A stretch of 64,000 bases of DNA from an uncultured Clostridia bacterium. GTDB lineage: Bacteria > Bacillota > Clostridia > Christensenellales > DTU072. Positions within the stretch are counted from its first letter, which is position 1. Each line of letters starts with the position of its first letter. Location of the stretch: NCBI GenBank assembly GCA_944363505.1, contig CALVUD010000002.1:124001-188000 (forward strand), given 5' to 3'. Position numbers and translations under genes: made by a program. Below are positions 46,642 through 55,413 of this stretch, piece by piece. Below the pieces are notes generated by a model, which was not told where the DNA came from, did not search any database, and saw only the letters and a program-made list of their open reading frames with translations.

Positions 46642-49600
46642 TTAAATCTTTTTCTTCTCCTCCCAAAATCCCGTAACGGAACGGTTTATTACGGTCAGGT
46701 CTTTGACGTTAAGATTAGGTCTTTGATATCTGCCTGCGGAAGAATCTTTGACGCAAACTTTTTCACCGTCGACTTCGGCAACGATTTCGGACAAGTTTTC
46801 ACAACCGCCTCTGACCGCCGACAATAGTTTTTTGATAAATATCTGTTGGTCGCCCCGGGTCTGCGAATCTTTTGCTTCGGCAAACGGCAATGCATCGAAA
46901 CCGCCTTTGACATAAAATTCTTTAAGTTTTTCGCCCAAAGCCCTGTACAGCGGAAACTGTTCCGAATACAGGTTGTCTATAATATGTTCGATGAACCTTT
47001 TCAGACCGGGAACGACTTTATCGCGCATGCTTTCGTCGAGTTTCTTCTTTTTCTTTGCCGCTCTCATTACGGCAGCTACGCTCTGTTGCCAGCCCGGATA
47101 AGCGGTGGTATCGGATCCGATTTCTTCCGCAAAAATATAATTATCGTTTATCTGAACCGCGCTTTTCAGTTCCGTCGCAGACACAAAATAGCATAGATGC
47201 CCGTTATAATCTATAAGCTGGTTCTTGTATATTTTCATCTTTTCGACGACAAGCGGGTCTTTGGTTACTTCTTTAAGATATTCTTTTTCCCTGTTATTGG
47301 CGGCAACAACAGCGGGAATACCGATAATTCCGACTTTATTTTTGTGTTTTTCGGTAAACTCAGCAACTACGGCGTATATGTCGTTTTTGCTGTCATAACC
47401 GCCATAACTTGCCGGCGGCAAAGCCTTTTTTTCGCCCGACGGCGTCATACGGAAAAATTTCGGACTGAGATTTGCTTTCGCTTCGCTATAATTCTGATTG
47501 TAAAACTGAGCGCTTGCAACCTTTTCGATCTTTTTACTGATAAGGCAATCGTTCCTCGCAAGATTCGCTTTGACTTTATATAGAATTTCATCGTCCCAAA
47601 CGACCTCTCCGCCTTCCGTGATCCGTCCGCGCGTCTCGGTTCTGCCGCTTTCGTCGCATGAAACAGTTTCTTCCGTCCTGAAATTCAACGTCATCATATC
47701 GACAATGACGCCGTAAAGTAGCTTTTGATCGCTCTGATTTTGCGTCCGCGCTACGGAGGCGTTTAAAAACCTCGTGTTTCTGTATTCGCGTATATTCATT
47801 TTTACGGTTCTGTCCGTAAACTGTCCTATAACCGCGGCAATGTAAGCGTCTTTTGCGTGATGTCGGTCGTTCAGTTCTCTGATTTTATGGAATCCCACCG
47901 CCCTTTTAAAATCTTCAGACAATCCTGCGTTTACGGCTGAAACAACATGTTCCGATGCTGTATGAGAGACGTTACCGTATACCTGTTCGAAAATATTGGC
48001 GGCTTCCTTGACAGTCTGCCTCGTTTCGACCAGTTGTCTGGCTATAAATCCCTCTATATCTTCGTCGTGCCACTCGCTTCTGATCAAATTTTCATATTTT
48101 TTCGCGCCGATAAGTTTGCTCTTTTTCAGCATTTTCCAGAAAGGCGCCATCTTTTTAATAGTTTCCCTATCCAATACGTTATGATCGGCTTTGTATTGGT
48201 TTGCGTCTCTCAATACCAAAACCCTGTTCTCCAGACTGTCGTCCTTAATCAAAGATCTGGGTATAATATGATCAATCTCGCACGCTTTTTTGTCGCACAG
48301 TTCGCTTAAAGAAATGTCCTTCCCGGTATACATGCACTTGCCGAGCTGCGAATGCCACAAAAACAGTTTTGTGTCGCTTAATGCGTCGTACTTCTTTTCG
48401 GCCTCCAGCTCTTCCAACTTGGAAAGCGCGTTCGTCAGATCCTCGTTGTCTTTTAAATCGCGGTTATTCTTCAAGGATGATTTTATCGTGCTTATCAGTT
48501 GTAACAGCCTTGACGGGATACGTGTGCCTTTCTTAGAAACATCTTCTTCGCCCGACGCCCACTCGATATATATCTTTTGGGGGTCCGCCCCGGTTATCCG
48601 TACGATTTCGTCGACTACCTTTACCGCTTCGTATATGGATTTTTTTACTGCAGGCGAACAATATGCGGGTAAGATCAGTCGGTCGTACAATTCGGACGGT
48701 TTACCGCGTTTCACTTGCGGAGTCGGATTCATTATCTCGCTTAGAGCGAACCTTTTGTCCCAGCGAATCTCCGACAAAGTCAGCGTATCGCCGCGCATAA
48801 GTTCAATTACACTCCGTTTGCCTGACATAGTCTCGGCGTAAATGCCGTCTAAAAGTTTTTCCGAGAATCTGCCCCAGCCGCTATAATTCAGCGAAGCGAT
48901 ATTCTTGATGTCTTTTTCCGTATACTCGCCGCTCTCGATTTGCGCTTTAAAAATGTTGTTTAACCTTTTAATGCGCGTTTTCACATCTGAGAATACCGTA
49001 TTTGTAAATACGGCTTTTTCGTATAGACCAATATGCGCTTCAGAAAACTTTGAGCCCAGTTTGCGCCGAAAATCACGCCTTGACTTTAAAACGTTTGCAA
49101 ACTTTCCATCATCTCTGAAACCTGTTATGTCGTCCGCGTTTACCAACGGAACGAGTCCGAAAGCGTTAATGTATTCCGCAATGTCTTTTGCCTTAACTTC
49201 GGCTTTTGCAGACTCGGAACAAAACAGATCGCGATAAACGGCTTCCTTCACCTTTTGATCTATTCGGCGTCCGCCTATTTTTATCGCGTTAAGTTCGTCA
49301 AGCACGACGTACTCCGAATATAAAAAAGAGTTCTTGGGCAAAACGTGCAGATCTTTAAATACGGAACAATAATTCGTCAGCTTGGAAATAAACTTTTCTT
49401 CGGCATATTCGTATTCGACTTTTTCCTCGAAATTCCATGGATACACTCTACCCTCGATTTTTTTATCGTACCAGTTGAACGGGCTTTCGGGATTAAGTAC
49501 CCCGACGTAATACGGACGTCGGAAAGTCAAAAGTCGCCTGATTTTGTCGGCGTTTTCCTTAAGCGTCTGATAATATTCGCCCTGGTTTTCAAGTATCCTG

Positions 49601-50949
49601 TTAAGTTCTTTTAAATGAAGTTGATACGGAATCTCCCCGTTGCTTTTCAGATTGATCTTTGGTAACAGCGTTCTTTCCTTGATTACTTCGGAAAGTTTAA
49701 TATAATCTGCGTCGGTCTTTAACGCTTCTTCGTCGCCGTATCTGTCCAGCAAATCTTTTATCTTCTTGGTTATCCTTTCGGCATCGGTTTTATTGTCGTT
49801 CTTGCCCTTTTCTTTCATTTTCGACGGATGCTTCAGATAGTTAGAATAACATATTAACTCTTTCGACTTGGGAAACGCCGTAAAAAACGCTTTATATTCT
49901 TCGCGTGAAACCGGCAAAACGTATTTTTTCATCAGTTTCTTGACTAATTCCAGATCCTCTGCGTGAGTATCGTAGCGAGCGGTCATGGCTTCGGAAACAA
50001 AAGTGTGAGACTCCATTATCTCTCTGAGGATCAGTTTGGAATAAATAGTTTTTAATTCCGATACGATCGACGCCTGTGCACCGTATTTTTCGAGCGCTTC
50101 GGCTATCTCGTTGTCGGCTGTTTCATCCGCAAAAGTTATTTTGGAAGCGGGTTCGCTTTCGTCTTTATCTTCCGAAGCAATTAACTTTAATACGTCAAAT
50201 TTATTTCCGAGAAGTGCCGATGCAGTTTCTTTCAACACACCCACGCTTTGCTTGTCCGTACTTAAAGCGGCGATACGTTTGAGTTTATCGAAATATTTTA
50301 AGGATTTGTCGATGACGATCTTCTCGAATTCTTTTAATACGCTCGACCCGAGTCTGGGATAAAAATCGTTTGCGTCGGTTTCGGTATAAATATTAAGGGT
50401 TTCGGCGATAAGACCGTCGGTATAACCGCACTCCGCTTCGATATCGCTCTCGTACAGAAAGTTCCCTCGATATTTTACGATATGGTGTATTGCAAGATAT
50501 ACGGCGCGTATATCGGCTTTTCCCGGGTTTTCAATAAGATCACGCCTTAAATGATAAATCGTTTTATATTTTTTATAAAAATCTCTGTCAGTAAGTCCGC
50601 CTCCGTCAAAAAGATTGTATTTTGAACGTCTGCCGAACTCGTCGCCGTGCTTAAGCATACTTTCGTCCATTCGTATATAAAACGATTCGTCTTGCTTCAA
50701 AACATCGTCCGCCATCAGTTCCCGAAGCAGTCTGACCCTTTCGCGCCTGCGCTCCAGCCTTCTCCTGGCACTCCTTTTCATTCTACGATCGCTGGCAGGT
50801 TTTCCCTCTTCAAAGAGTCTTGTACCATAAAGCCGTTTCCCGGATATTTTGACGATATCGAAGTTATCGTTTATGACTGCCCAACCTACGCTGGTACTGC
50901 CTAAATCCAGTCCTATCGAATAATTACCGATATTTTTTGATTTTTTCAT
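46642..50949 (-). CDS. cas9: CRISPR-associated endonuclease Cas9 (type II-A)
   Basis: A 1435-residue RNA-guided DNA nuclease. RuvC-I is SIGLDLGSTSVGWAV (Asp15), followed by an Arg-rich bridge helix (about 55-77); RuvC-II is IYIEWASGE (Glu796); HNH is EIDHIIPRSL (Asp893, His894); RuvC-III is HHAKDAYIAAV (His1030, Asp1034). All catalytic residues are present. It is longer than the 1368-residue S. pyogenes enzyme. The ATG at 50949 has GGAGGAT just upstream; an in-frame start 25 codons earlier is rejected because it would run through the tracrRNA promoter. The PAM specificity cannot be derived here. Confidence 0.97.
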   Translation of the reverse strand: MKKSKNIGNYSIGLDLGSTSVGWAVINDNFDIVKISGKRLYGTRLFEEGKPASDRRMKRSARRRLERRRERVRLLRELMADDVLKQDESFYIRMDESMLKHGDEFGRRSKYNLFDGGGLTDRDFYKKYKTIYHLRRDLIENPGKADIRAVYLAIHHIVKYRGNFLYESDIEAECGYTDGLIAETLNIYTETDANDFYPRLGSSVLKEFEKIVIDKSLKYFDKLKRIAALSTDKQSVGVLKETASALLGNKFDVLKLIASEDKDESEPASKITFADETADNEIAEALEKYGAQASIVSELKTIYSKLILREIMESHTFVSEAMTARYDTHAEDLELVKKLMKKYVLPVSREEYKAFFTAFPKSKELICYSNYLKHPSKMKEKGKNDNKTDAERITKKIKDLLDRYGDEEALKTDADYIKLSEVIKERTLLPKINLKSNGEIPYQLHLKELNRILENQGEYYQTLKENADKIRRLLTFRRPYYVGVLNPESPFNWYDKKIEGRVYPWNFEEKVEYEYAEEKFISKLTNYCSVFKDLHVLPKNSFLYSEYVVLDELNAIKIGGRRIDQKVKEAVYRDLFCSESAKAEVKAKDIAEYINAFGLVPLVNADDITGFRDDGKFANVLKSRRDFRRKLGSKFSEAHIGLYEKAVFTNTVFSDVKTRIKRLNNIFKAQIESGEYTEKDIKNIASLNYSGWGRFSEKLLDGIYAETMSGKRSVIELMRGDTLTLSEIRWDKRFALSEIMNPTPQVKRGKPSELYDRLILPAYCSPAVKKSIYEAVKVVDEIVRITGADPQKIYIEWASGEEDVSKKGTRIPSRLLQLISTIKSSLKNNRDLKDNEDLTNALSKLEELEAEKKYDALSDTKLFLWHSQLGKCMYTGKDISLSELCDKKACEIDHIIPRSLIKDDSLENRVLVLRDANQYKADHNVLDRETIKKMAPFWKMLKKSKLIGAKKYENLIRSEWHDEDIEGFIARQLVETRQTVKEAANIFEQVYGNVSHTASEHVVSAVNAGLSEDFKRAVGFHKIRELNDRHHAKDAYIAAVIGQFTDRTVKMNIREYRNTRFLNASVARTQNQSDQKLLYGVIVDMMTLNFRTEETVSCDESGRTETRGRITEGGEVVWDDEILYKVKANLARNDCLISKKIEKVASAQFYNQNYSEAKANLSPKFFRMTPSGEKKALPPASYGGYDSKNDIYAVVAEFTEKHKNKVGIIGIPAVVAANNREKEYLKEVTKDPLVVEKMKIYKNQLIDYNGHLCYFVSATELKSAVQINDNYIFAEEIGSDTTAYPGWQQSVAAVMRAAKKKKKLDESMRDKVVPGLKRFIEHIIDNLYSEQFPLYRALGEKLKEFYVKGGFDALPFAEAKDSQTRGDQQIFIKKLLSAVRGGCENLSEIVAEVDGEKVCVKDSSAGRYQRPNLNVKDLTVINRSVTGFWEEKKKI

Positions 50950-50950
50950 A

Positions 50951-50979
50951 TTGACATCCTCCGTCAAGCGTGTTATCAT
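50951..50979 (+). promoter_or_regulatory. tracrRNA promoter
   Basis: A perfect TTGACA (50951-50956) and TATCAT (50974-50979) with 17-bp spacing on the plus strand. The predicted start at about 50986 is the first base of the anti-repeat. Confidence 0.8.
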
Positions 50980-51002
50980 ATGTTCACCACTCAATTTGAC
51001 AA
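50975..51002 (-). promoter_or_regulatory. Probable cas9 promoter overlapping the tracrRNA promoter
   Basis: TTGTCA (50997-51002) and TATGAT (50975-50980) with 16-bp spacing on the minus strand, giving a leader of about 19 nt that contains the GGAGGAT ribosome site. The -10 shares five bases with the tracrRNA -10 on the other strand. A second candidate lies upstream: TTGTAA (51162-51167) and TAGAAT (51139-51144), 17 bp. Confidence 0.6.
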
Positions 51003-51070
51003 GCCAAGTTAAAATAAATGTCAAACTGAATTAGCCTTCGGGCTCGGTCGCCGCGCGGCGGCCTTTTTTT
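50986..51070 (+). ncRNA. tracrRNA
   Basis: About 85 nt, divergent from cas9. The anti-repeat ACCACTCAATTTG pairs with the distal part of the crRNA repeat (11 contiguous bp, AAAUUGAGUGG). After an internal loop, GCC pairs with GGU; then comes the typical AAGU bulge and UAAAAU pairing with the 5' GUUUUA. The string AAGTTAAAATAA is the same as in the S. pyogenes tracrRNA. A nexus-type hairpin AGCC-UUCG-GGCU (51033-51044) follows, then a terminator hairpin GGUCGCC-GCGC-GGCGGCC (51046-51063) and seven T. Confidence 0.92.
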
Positions 51071-51383
51071 ATCCGTCAGAAATATTTCGTATCTTTCCGC
51101 CTTTTTATTAAACTTAGTCAAATTCGGAAATTAAAAATATTCTATCATATCAAAAATGGCTTTACAATACCTAATCAACGGTTTTTTACGGCTTAGCCTC
51201 AGATGTACATATTTCGACACATTTAATATTTCAAGTCACTTTATAGATGACGTATAGCAAACTACTTTGAGTAAAATCGCATTATTTAAAACTCACTTAT
51301 ACATTACAATTCTATTATAATTCATACCGAATCAGTGGAATAAATTGATTTCGGTGAGGCGTTATGGTATAATATTCGGGATT
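51071..51383. other. Intergenic region between tracrRNA and ilvB
   Basis: An AT-rich stretch of about 310 bp with no coding potential seen. It holds the upstream cas9 promoter candidate on the minus strand (51139-51167) and the ilvB promoter at its right end. Nothing else was recognised. Confidence 0.6.
51345..51373 (+). promoter_or_regulatory. ilvB promoter with extended -10
   Basis: TTGATT (51345-51350), 17 bp, then a perfect TATAAT (51368-51373) preceded by TGG, an extended -10 (TGn). The predicted start at about 51380 is only about 4 nt before the ATG. Confidence 0.65.
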
Positions 51384-52919
51384 ATGACGGATATTGTGTT
51401 GAGCGGAGCGGAGATAGTTGCCAAAACGCTTCGGAATCTGAATATCGACACCGTTTTCGGTTACGCGGGCAGCTATGCGATGCCCTTGATCGAAAAATTG
51501 CCCGATTTCGGCATTCGGTTCATCGCCCCTACTTCGGAAGGCGCCGCCGCGCACGCCGCCGACGGTTACTACCGCGCTTCGGGCAGAGTCGCCGCTGTCG
51601 TAACGACCTCGGGTCCCGGAGCCACAAACCTGGTTACGGGGATCGCCACGGCATATATGGATTCCGTCCCCGTACTGCTGATAACTGCAAACGTACCCAC
51701 ATATAAACTCGGAAAAGACTCCTTTCAGGAAGTTGACATAACCGGCGTCGTTACGCCTATAACAAAGTACGCGCATATCGCAAAAGACATCGAAGAACTG
51801 GAATCCGAAGTCAAAAAAGCCTACGCTCTCGCCGTTTCCCACAGAATGGCGCCCACGCTTATCGACATTCCCTTCGACGTGATGACCTCGACATGCCGCT
51901 GGCGCGCCCTGCCTGTGCCGGAATATCCGGCAAAACGCTTTGCGCCTTCGGACGCGGAACGCGCGGCAGAACTGATAAACGATTCCTTATCCCCGGCTAT
52001 ACTTGCCGGCGGCGGCGCGTTAGGCTCCGAAAAACTGATCGCCGCGCTTTCCGAAAAGCTGAATTGCCCGATATACACCACCCTCCACGGAATAAGTTCG
52101 GGCTACGGCGAAAACCTATACGGAAGTATCGGTTCCTCGGCTCCCGCACGGATAAACAGAAGTTATTTGTCTCACGACCTTATTCTGGCTTTGGGTACCC
52201 GTTTCTCGGACAGGATGCACTCAAAATCCAAAAACCGCACAGTTATACATGTTGATTCGGACGCGGCGGAAATCGATAAGACCGTTGTTGCGACGCTCGG
52301 CGTCAACGCCGAATGCGCCCCTGTTTTGGAAGCGCTGATCCCGTCGGTAAACGCACGCAATACTATTTTGCCCCCTAAACCGCCTTTCGCCTCAAGACCG
52401 AAACCTTTGGAGCGGCTCGCCGCGGCGGCGCTTTCCGCATACGACGGCAACACCGTTTACGCCACCGACGTAGGCAGTCATCAGATCGCGTTTTTACATT
52501 CGGTCAGGAACTTAAATCACGATAACATCGTTTCGTCGTTGGGATTGGGCACGATGGGATTCGGGCTTCCCGGACTTATCGGCGCGCTGACGGCAACCGG
52601 TAAACGCGGCATCCTCGTTACGGGCGACGGCTCTTTCAATATGAATCTGAACGAACTCGCGACAGCCAAAAGCCTCGGACTGGACATTACGGTCATAGTC
52701 GCGAACAACCGCTCGCTCGGAATGATCTACGACATCGAAAAGCGCCAGGGACTAAGCGACAAGCTCGGCTATGCCGTAGACACCCCCTATGTAAACTATG
52801 CCGCGCTCGCGCGCGCTTTCGGAGGCTTCGGCAAAAAAGTACCGCTGAAAAACCTGAGTGCGGAGCTAAAAAACAGACGTCAGGGACTGAACGTGTTCGA
52901 CGTGAATATCAGAGGTTAA
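51384..52919 (+). CDS. ilvB: Acetolactate synthase large subunit (acetohydroxyacid synthase)
   Basis: A 511-residue thiamine-diphosphate enzyme making acetolactate or acetohydroxybutyrate for Val, Leu and Ile. Glu52 in TSEGAAAHAADGYYRASG activates the cofactor; FQEVDITGVVTPITKY and the cofactor motif GDGSFNMNLNELATAKSL are typical. The protein ends shortly after FDVNIRG and lacks the usual 30-50-residue tail with the VPPG loop; the WQELFY-like block after LGM is also replaced. It is therefore a short, divergent form, though it is followed by a normal ilvN. The ATG is chosen by similarity; no good ribosome site is visible and the message may be leaderless. Confidence 0.85.
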   Translation: MTDIVLSGAEIVAKTLRNLNIDTVFGYAGSYAMPLIEKLPDFGIRFIAPTSEGAAAHAADGYYRASGRVAAVVTTSGPGATNLVTGIATAYMDSVPVLLITANVPTYKLGKDSFQEVDITGVVTPITKYAHIAKDIEELESEVKKAYALAVSHRMAPTLIDIPFDVMTSTCRWRALPVPEYPAKRFAPSDAERAAELINDSLSPAILAGGGALGSEKLIAALSEKLNCPIYTTLHGISSGYGENLYGSIGSSAPARINRSYLSHDLILALGTRFSDRMHSKSKNRTVIHVDSDAAEIDKTVVATLGVNAECAPVLEALIPSVNARNTILPPKPPFASRPKPLERLAAAALSAYDGNTVYATDVGSHQIAFLHSVRNLNHDNIVSSLGLGTMGFGLPGLIGALTATGKRGILVTGDGSFNMNLNELATAKSLGLDITVIVANNRSLGMIYDIEKRQGLSDKLGYAVDTPYVNYAALARAFGGFGKKVPLKNLSAELKNRRQGLNVFDVNIRG

Positions 52920-52920
52920 T

Positions 52921-53421
52921 ATGGAAAAACACTATTTGTCTATGTTGGTAGAAAACAGAGCGGGCGTATTGAGCCGCATTTCCGGACTGATCGCGCGCCG
53001 CGGTTATAATATCGAGTCGCTTTCGGTATGCGCTACCGAGGACGACGCCTATTCCAGAATGACCATAGAGATTCTGGGCGACGAAAGGACTATAAAACAA
53101 ATACGAGCGCAGCTTGCAAAACAGGCGGAAGTCGTCAAACTGAAAGAACTCGACGCCTCCGAAGCGGTGCTCCGCGAACTGTTGTTGATAAAGATCGGCG
53201 TGCAAAAATCGGAGATACCCGAAATCGTCGACCTCACTCAGATATATAAGGCAAAGACCGTCGATATAGCCGACGGCGCGATGACGCTGGAGCTTACCGG
53301 AAAAGCCGCCAAGCTCGACAGTTTCACCGAAGTATTGAAACCCTACGGCATTATCGAACTGGCAAGGAGCGGATCCTCCGCCCTGGACCGCGGCGCCGTT
53401 TCCCTGCGCGACAAAGAATAA
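52921..53421 (+). CDS. ilvN: Acetolactate synthase small (regulatory) subunit
   Basis: A 166-residue subunit with an N-terminal ACT domain (LSMLVENRAGVLSRISGLIARRGYNIESL) and a C-terminal domain starting at about residue 80. The ACT domain gives branched-chain amino acid feedback to IlvB. It begins 1 nt after the ilvB stop, and its TAA overlaps the cimA ATG (TAATG), so the genes are coupled. Confidence 0.95.
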   Translation: MEKHYLSMLVENRAGVLSRISGLIARRGYNIESLSVCATEDDAYSRMTIEILGDERTIKQIRAQLAKQAEVVKLKELDASEAVLRELLLIKIGVQKSEIPEIVDLTQIYKAKTVDIADGAMTLELTGKAAKLDSFTEVLKPYGIIELARSGSSALDRGAVSLRDKE

Positions 53422-54959
53422 TGCTCTCCGTACTGGATTCAACGATGCGCGACGGCGCGCAACACAATAAAATCAGCTATTCAGTTGACGACAAATTGGG
53501 AATAGCCGATGCGCTGTATTCTCTGGGGATAGACTATATCGAATACGGAGCGCCCGCATTCGACGACGAATGCGCTCTGTTCGAGCGCCGCACCAAGATC
53601 CCGCCGTCGGCGTTGGTCGCGTTCGGGATGACCGCGAGAAAAGGCGTGGACCCTGCCTTGGACAAAGGTATTCGCCGCCTTATCGACTGCCGTGCCGAAA
53701 CGATTACGCTGGTCGGAAAAGCCGATTCCTCCCAGGTAAAATCCGTACTCGGCGTAAGCTGCGAGGAATATCTCGAAAATATTACAAAATCTGTAGCTGA
53801 GATTACGAAATCGGGAAAAAAAGTCATATTTGACGCGGAACACTTTTTCGACGGGTTTTTACGCGGAGACGGCTTCGCCGCGAAAGCGTTAAAGTCTGCC
53901 GAGGCGGGCGGGGCGTTTATCGTTACACTTTGCGACACCAACGGCGGTTCTTTACCCGATACCGTTTCGGCGGGAGTCAGGGCAGCATTAAACAGCGTTA
54001 AAATATCCGTAGGCATACACACTCACAACGATTCGGGGCTAGCGGTGGCGAACACCCTGGAAGCGGAAGAATCAGGAGCCACTCATATCCAGGGTACGCT
54101 GCTCGGTTTCGGCGAACGCAGCGGAAACGCCTGTCTTTCGACGCTGATCCCCCTGTTCAACCGACTCGGGAAGCTGCATACCGACAATTTGAAGATGCTG
54201 ACTCCCGCTTCGAGAGCGGTTGCCGAAATATCCAACATAGCGATACCCGATTCGATGCCGTATATAGGCGACGCGGCGTTCACGCACAAAGCGGGGCTGC
54301 ATGCGGACGGTGTACTGAAAGCCACCAACACGTTCGAATTCATACCTCCCGAATCGGTCGGGAACGTCAGAAGGCTGGTACTTTCCAAGGAGTCGGGACG
54401 GCACCTGGTAAAAGCCAAGCTGAGCGGTATAATTCCCGAGGCGGACGATCCCGACGTGTTCGCGAAAATCTTCAACGCACTGAAAGCGCGCGAATCGGAA
54501 GGCTATTCTTACGAAGCCGCGGAAGCCAGTTTTTATCTGATGGCGGCGAGGATCGCGGGCAGAAACGTCGACTTTTTCAAGACAATAGATTATTCGGTAA
54601 CCGATTCGGCGGACGCCTCCAGCCGCGCGGAGACCACCATTGAAGTTGCGGGCAAAAGACAGATGGCTGTTGCCACCGGCTCCGGACCCGTGCATGCGCT
54701 GGACCGCGCGATGAGAAAATGCATGATCGGCTTTTTCCCGGCAATGGACAAGGTTTCGCTGGTTGACTATAAGGTTCGCGTCATCGATCCCAAAAGCGCC
54801 ACCGGAGCTTCCGTGCGCGTGTCGATAACCACCACCGACGGAAAACGCACCTGGAAAACGATCGGCGTTTCCGGAAACGTCATTCACGCCTCGTTTATGG
54901 CGCTTGAGGACTCCTACAGATTTGCGTTGAACGATGATTTTAATCACATATTCGCCTGA
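53421..54959 (+). CDS. cimA: (R)-citramalate synthase
   Basis: A 512-residue enzyme of the 2-isopropylmalate synthase superfamily that condenses pyruvate with acetyl-CoA, the threonine-independent entry to isoleucine. The TIM-barrel motifs LDSTMRDGAQ, DAEHFFDGF, LCDTNGG and HTHNDSGLAVANT, and a C-terminal allosteric LeuA-type domain with TGASVRVSITTTDG and WKTIGVSGN, favour CimA over LeuA; DAEHFFDG in particular is typical of citramalate synthase. It is third in the operon. Confidence 0.88.
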   Translation: MLSVLDSTMRDGAQHNKISYSVDDKLGIADALYSLGIDYIEYGAPAFDDECALFERRTKIPPSALVAFGMTARKGVDPALDKGIRRLIDCRAETITLVGKADSSQVKSVLGVSCEEYLENITKSVAEITKSGKKVIFDAEHFFDGFLRGDGFAAKALKSAEAGGAFIVTLCDTNGGSLPDTVSAGVRAALNSVKISVGIHTHNDSGLAVANTLEAEESGATHIQGTLLGFGERSGNACLSTLIPLFNRLGKLHTDNLKMLTPASRAVAEISNIAIPDSMPYIGDAAFTHKAGLHADGVLKATNTFEFIPPESVGNVRRLVLSKESGRHLVKAKLSGIIPEADDPDVFAKIFNALKARESEGYSYEAAEASFYLMAARIAGRNVDFFKTIDYSVTDSADASSRAETTIEVAGKRQMAVATGSGPVHALDRAMRKCMIGFFPAMDKVSLVDYKVRVIDPKSATGASVRVSITTTDGKRTWKTIGVSGNVIHASFMALEDSYRFALNDDFNHIFA

Positions 54960-55413
54960 AAAACCCGCATCCGAAAAGGTTGCTCTATACGCGCTCAAAG
55001 AATTTATGCGCCTTGAAGGCGCACCGGACGCAAACGGCGCGGAATACCTGCATGACGAAAACGGCGCTCCGTATTTTTCGGGTGAGGACATGCCTTACGT
55101 ATCCGTTTCTCATTCGGGCGATTACGTCGTCGCGGCGGTTTCGCGTTTTCCCGTAGGCATTGACGTTCAACGGCAAAAAAGCATCGATTTCAAATCGGTT
55201 TGCAGGCGTTTCGATATTGACGCGTCCGACGAAAAAAGTTTTTATGAAAAGTTTGCCGCCGCGGAAGCCAAAACGAAAGCTCTCCGCACGCCTTTGGCGG
55301 AGAGCCTGAAGTCCGATAATTCCGACGTAGCGGTTTTCGGATTTATTCCCGGATACACTTTAGCGCTTTTCGGCGAAGGTACGCCGTTCTTTACTGAGTA
55401 TTTCCCGGATTAA
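54934..55413 (+). CDS. 4'-phosphopantetheinyl transferase superfamily protein
   Basis: A 159-residue Sfp-type enzyme that moves phosphopantetheine from CoA to a carrier protein. VSVSHSGDYVVAAVS and VGIDVQ (Asp77) are the first two motifs; EKFAAAEAKTKAL (Glu111, Lys115) is the third. The usual second acidic residue in GIDxE is Gln79. It is short compared with Sfp (about 220). It overlaps cimA by 26 bp in another frame. No peptide or polyketide synthase lies in the window, so the carrier protein is unknown. Confidence 0.75.
   Translation: MILITYSPEKPASEKVALYALKEFMRLEGAPDANGAEYLHDENGAPYFSGEDMPYVSVSHSGDYVVAAVSRFPVGIDVQRQKSIDFKSVCRRFDIDASDEKSFYEKFAAAEAKTKALRTPLAESLKSDNSDVAVFGFIPGYTLALFGEGTPFFTEYFPD

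Noticed and set aside
50950..51024. Longer Cas9 N-terminus starting at 51024
   Set aside because: It would translate through the tracrRNA anti-repeat and the shared promoter; the ATG at 50949 has a strong ribosome site and fits the family N-terminus.
51071..51383. T-box or leader-peptide attenuator ahead of ilvB
   Set aside because: No T-box core motif or run of branched-chain codons was seen, and the promoter lies too close to the ATG.
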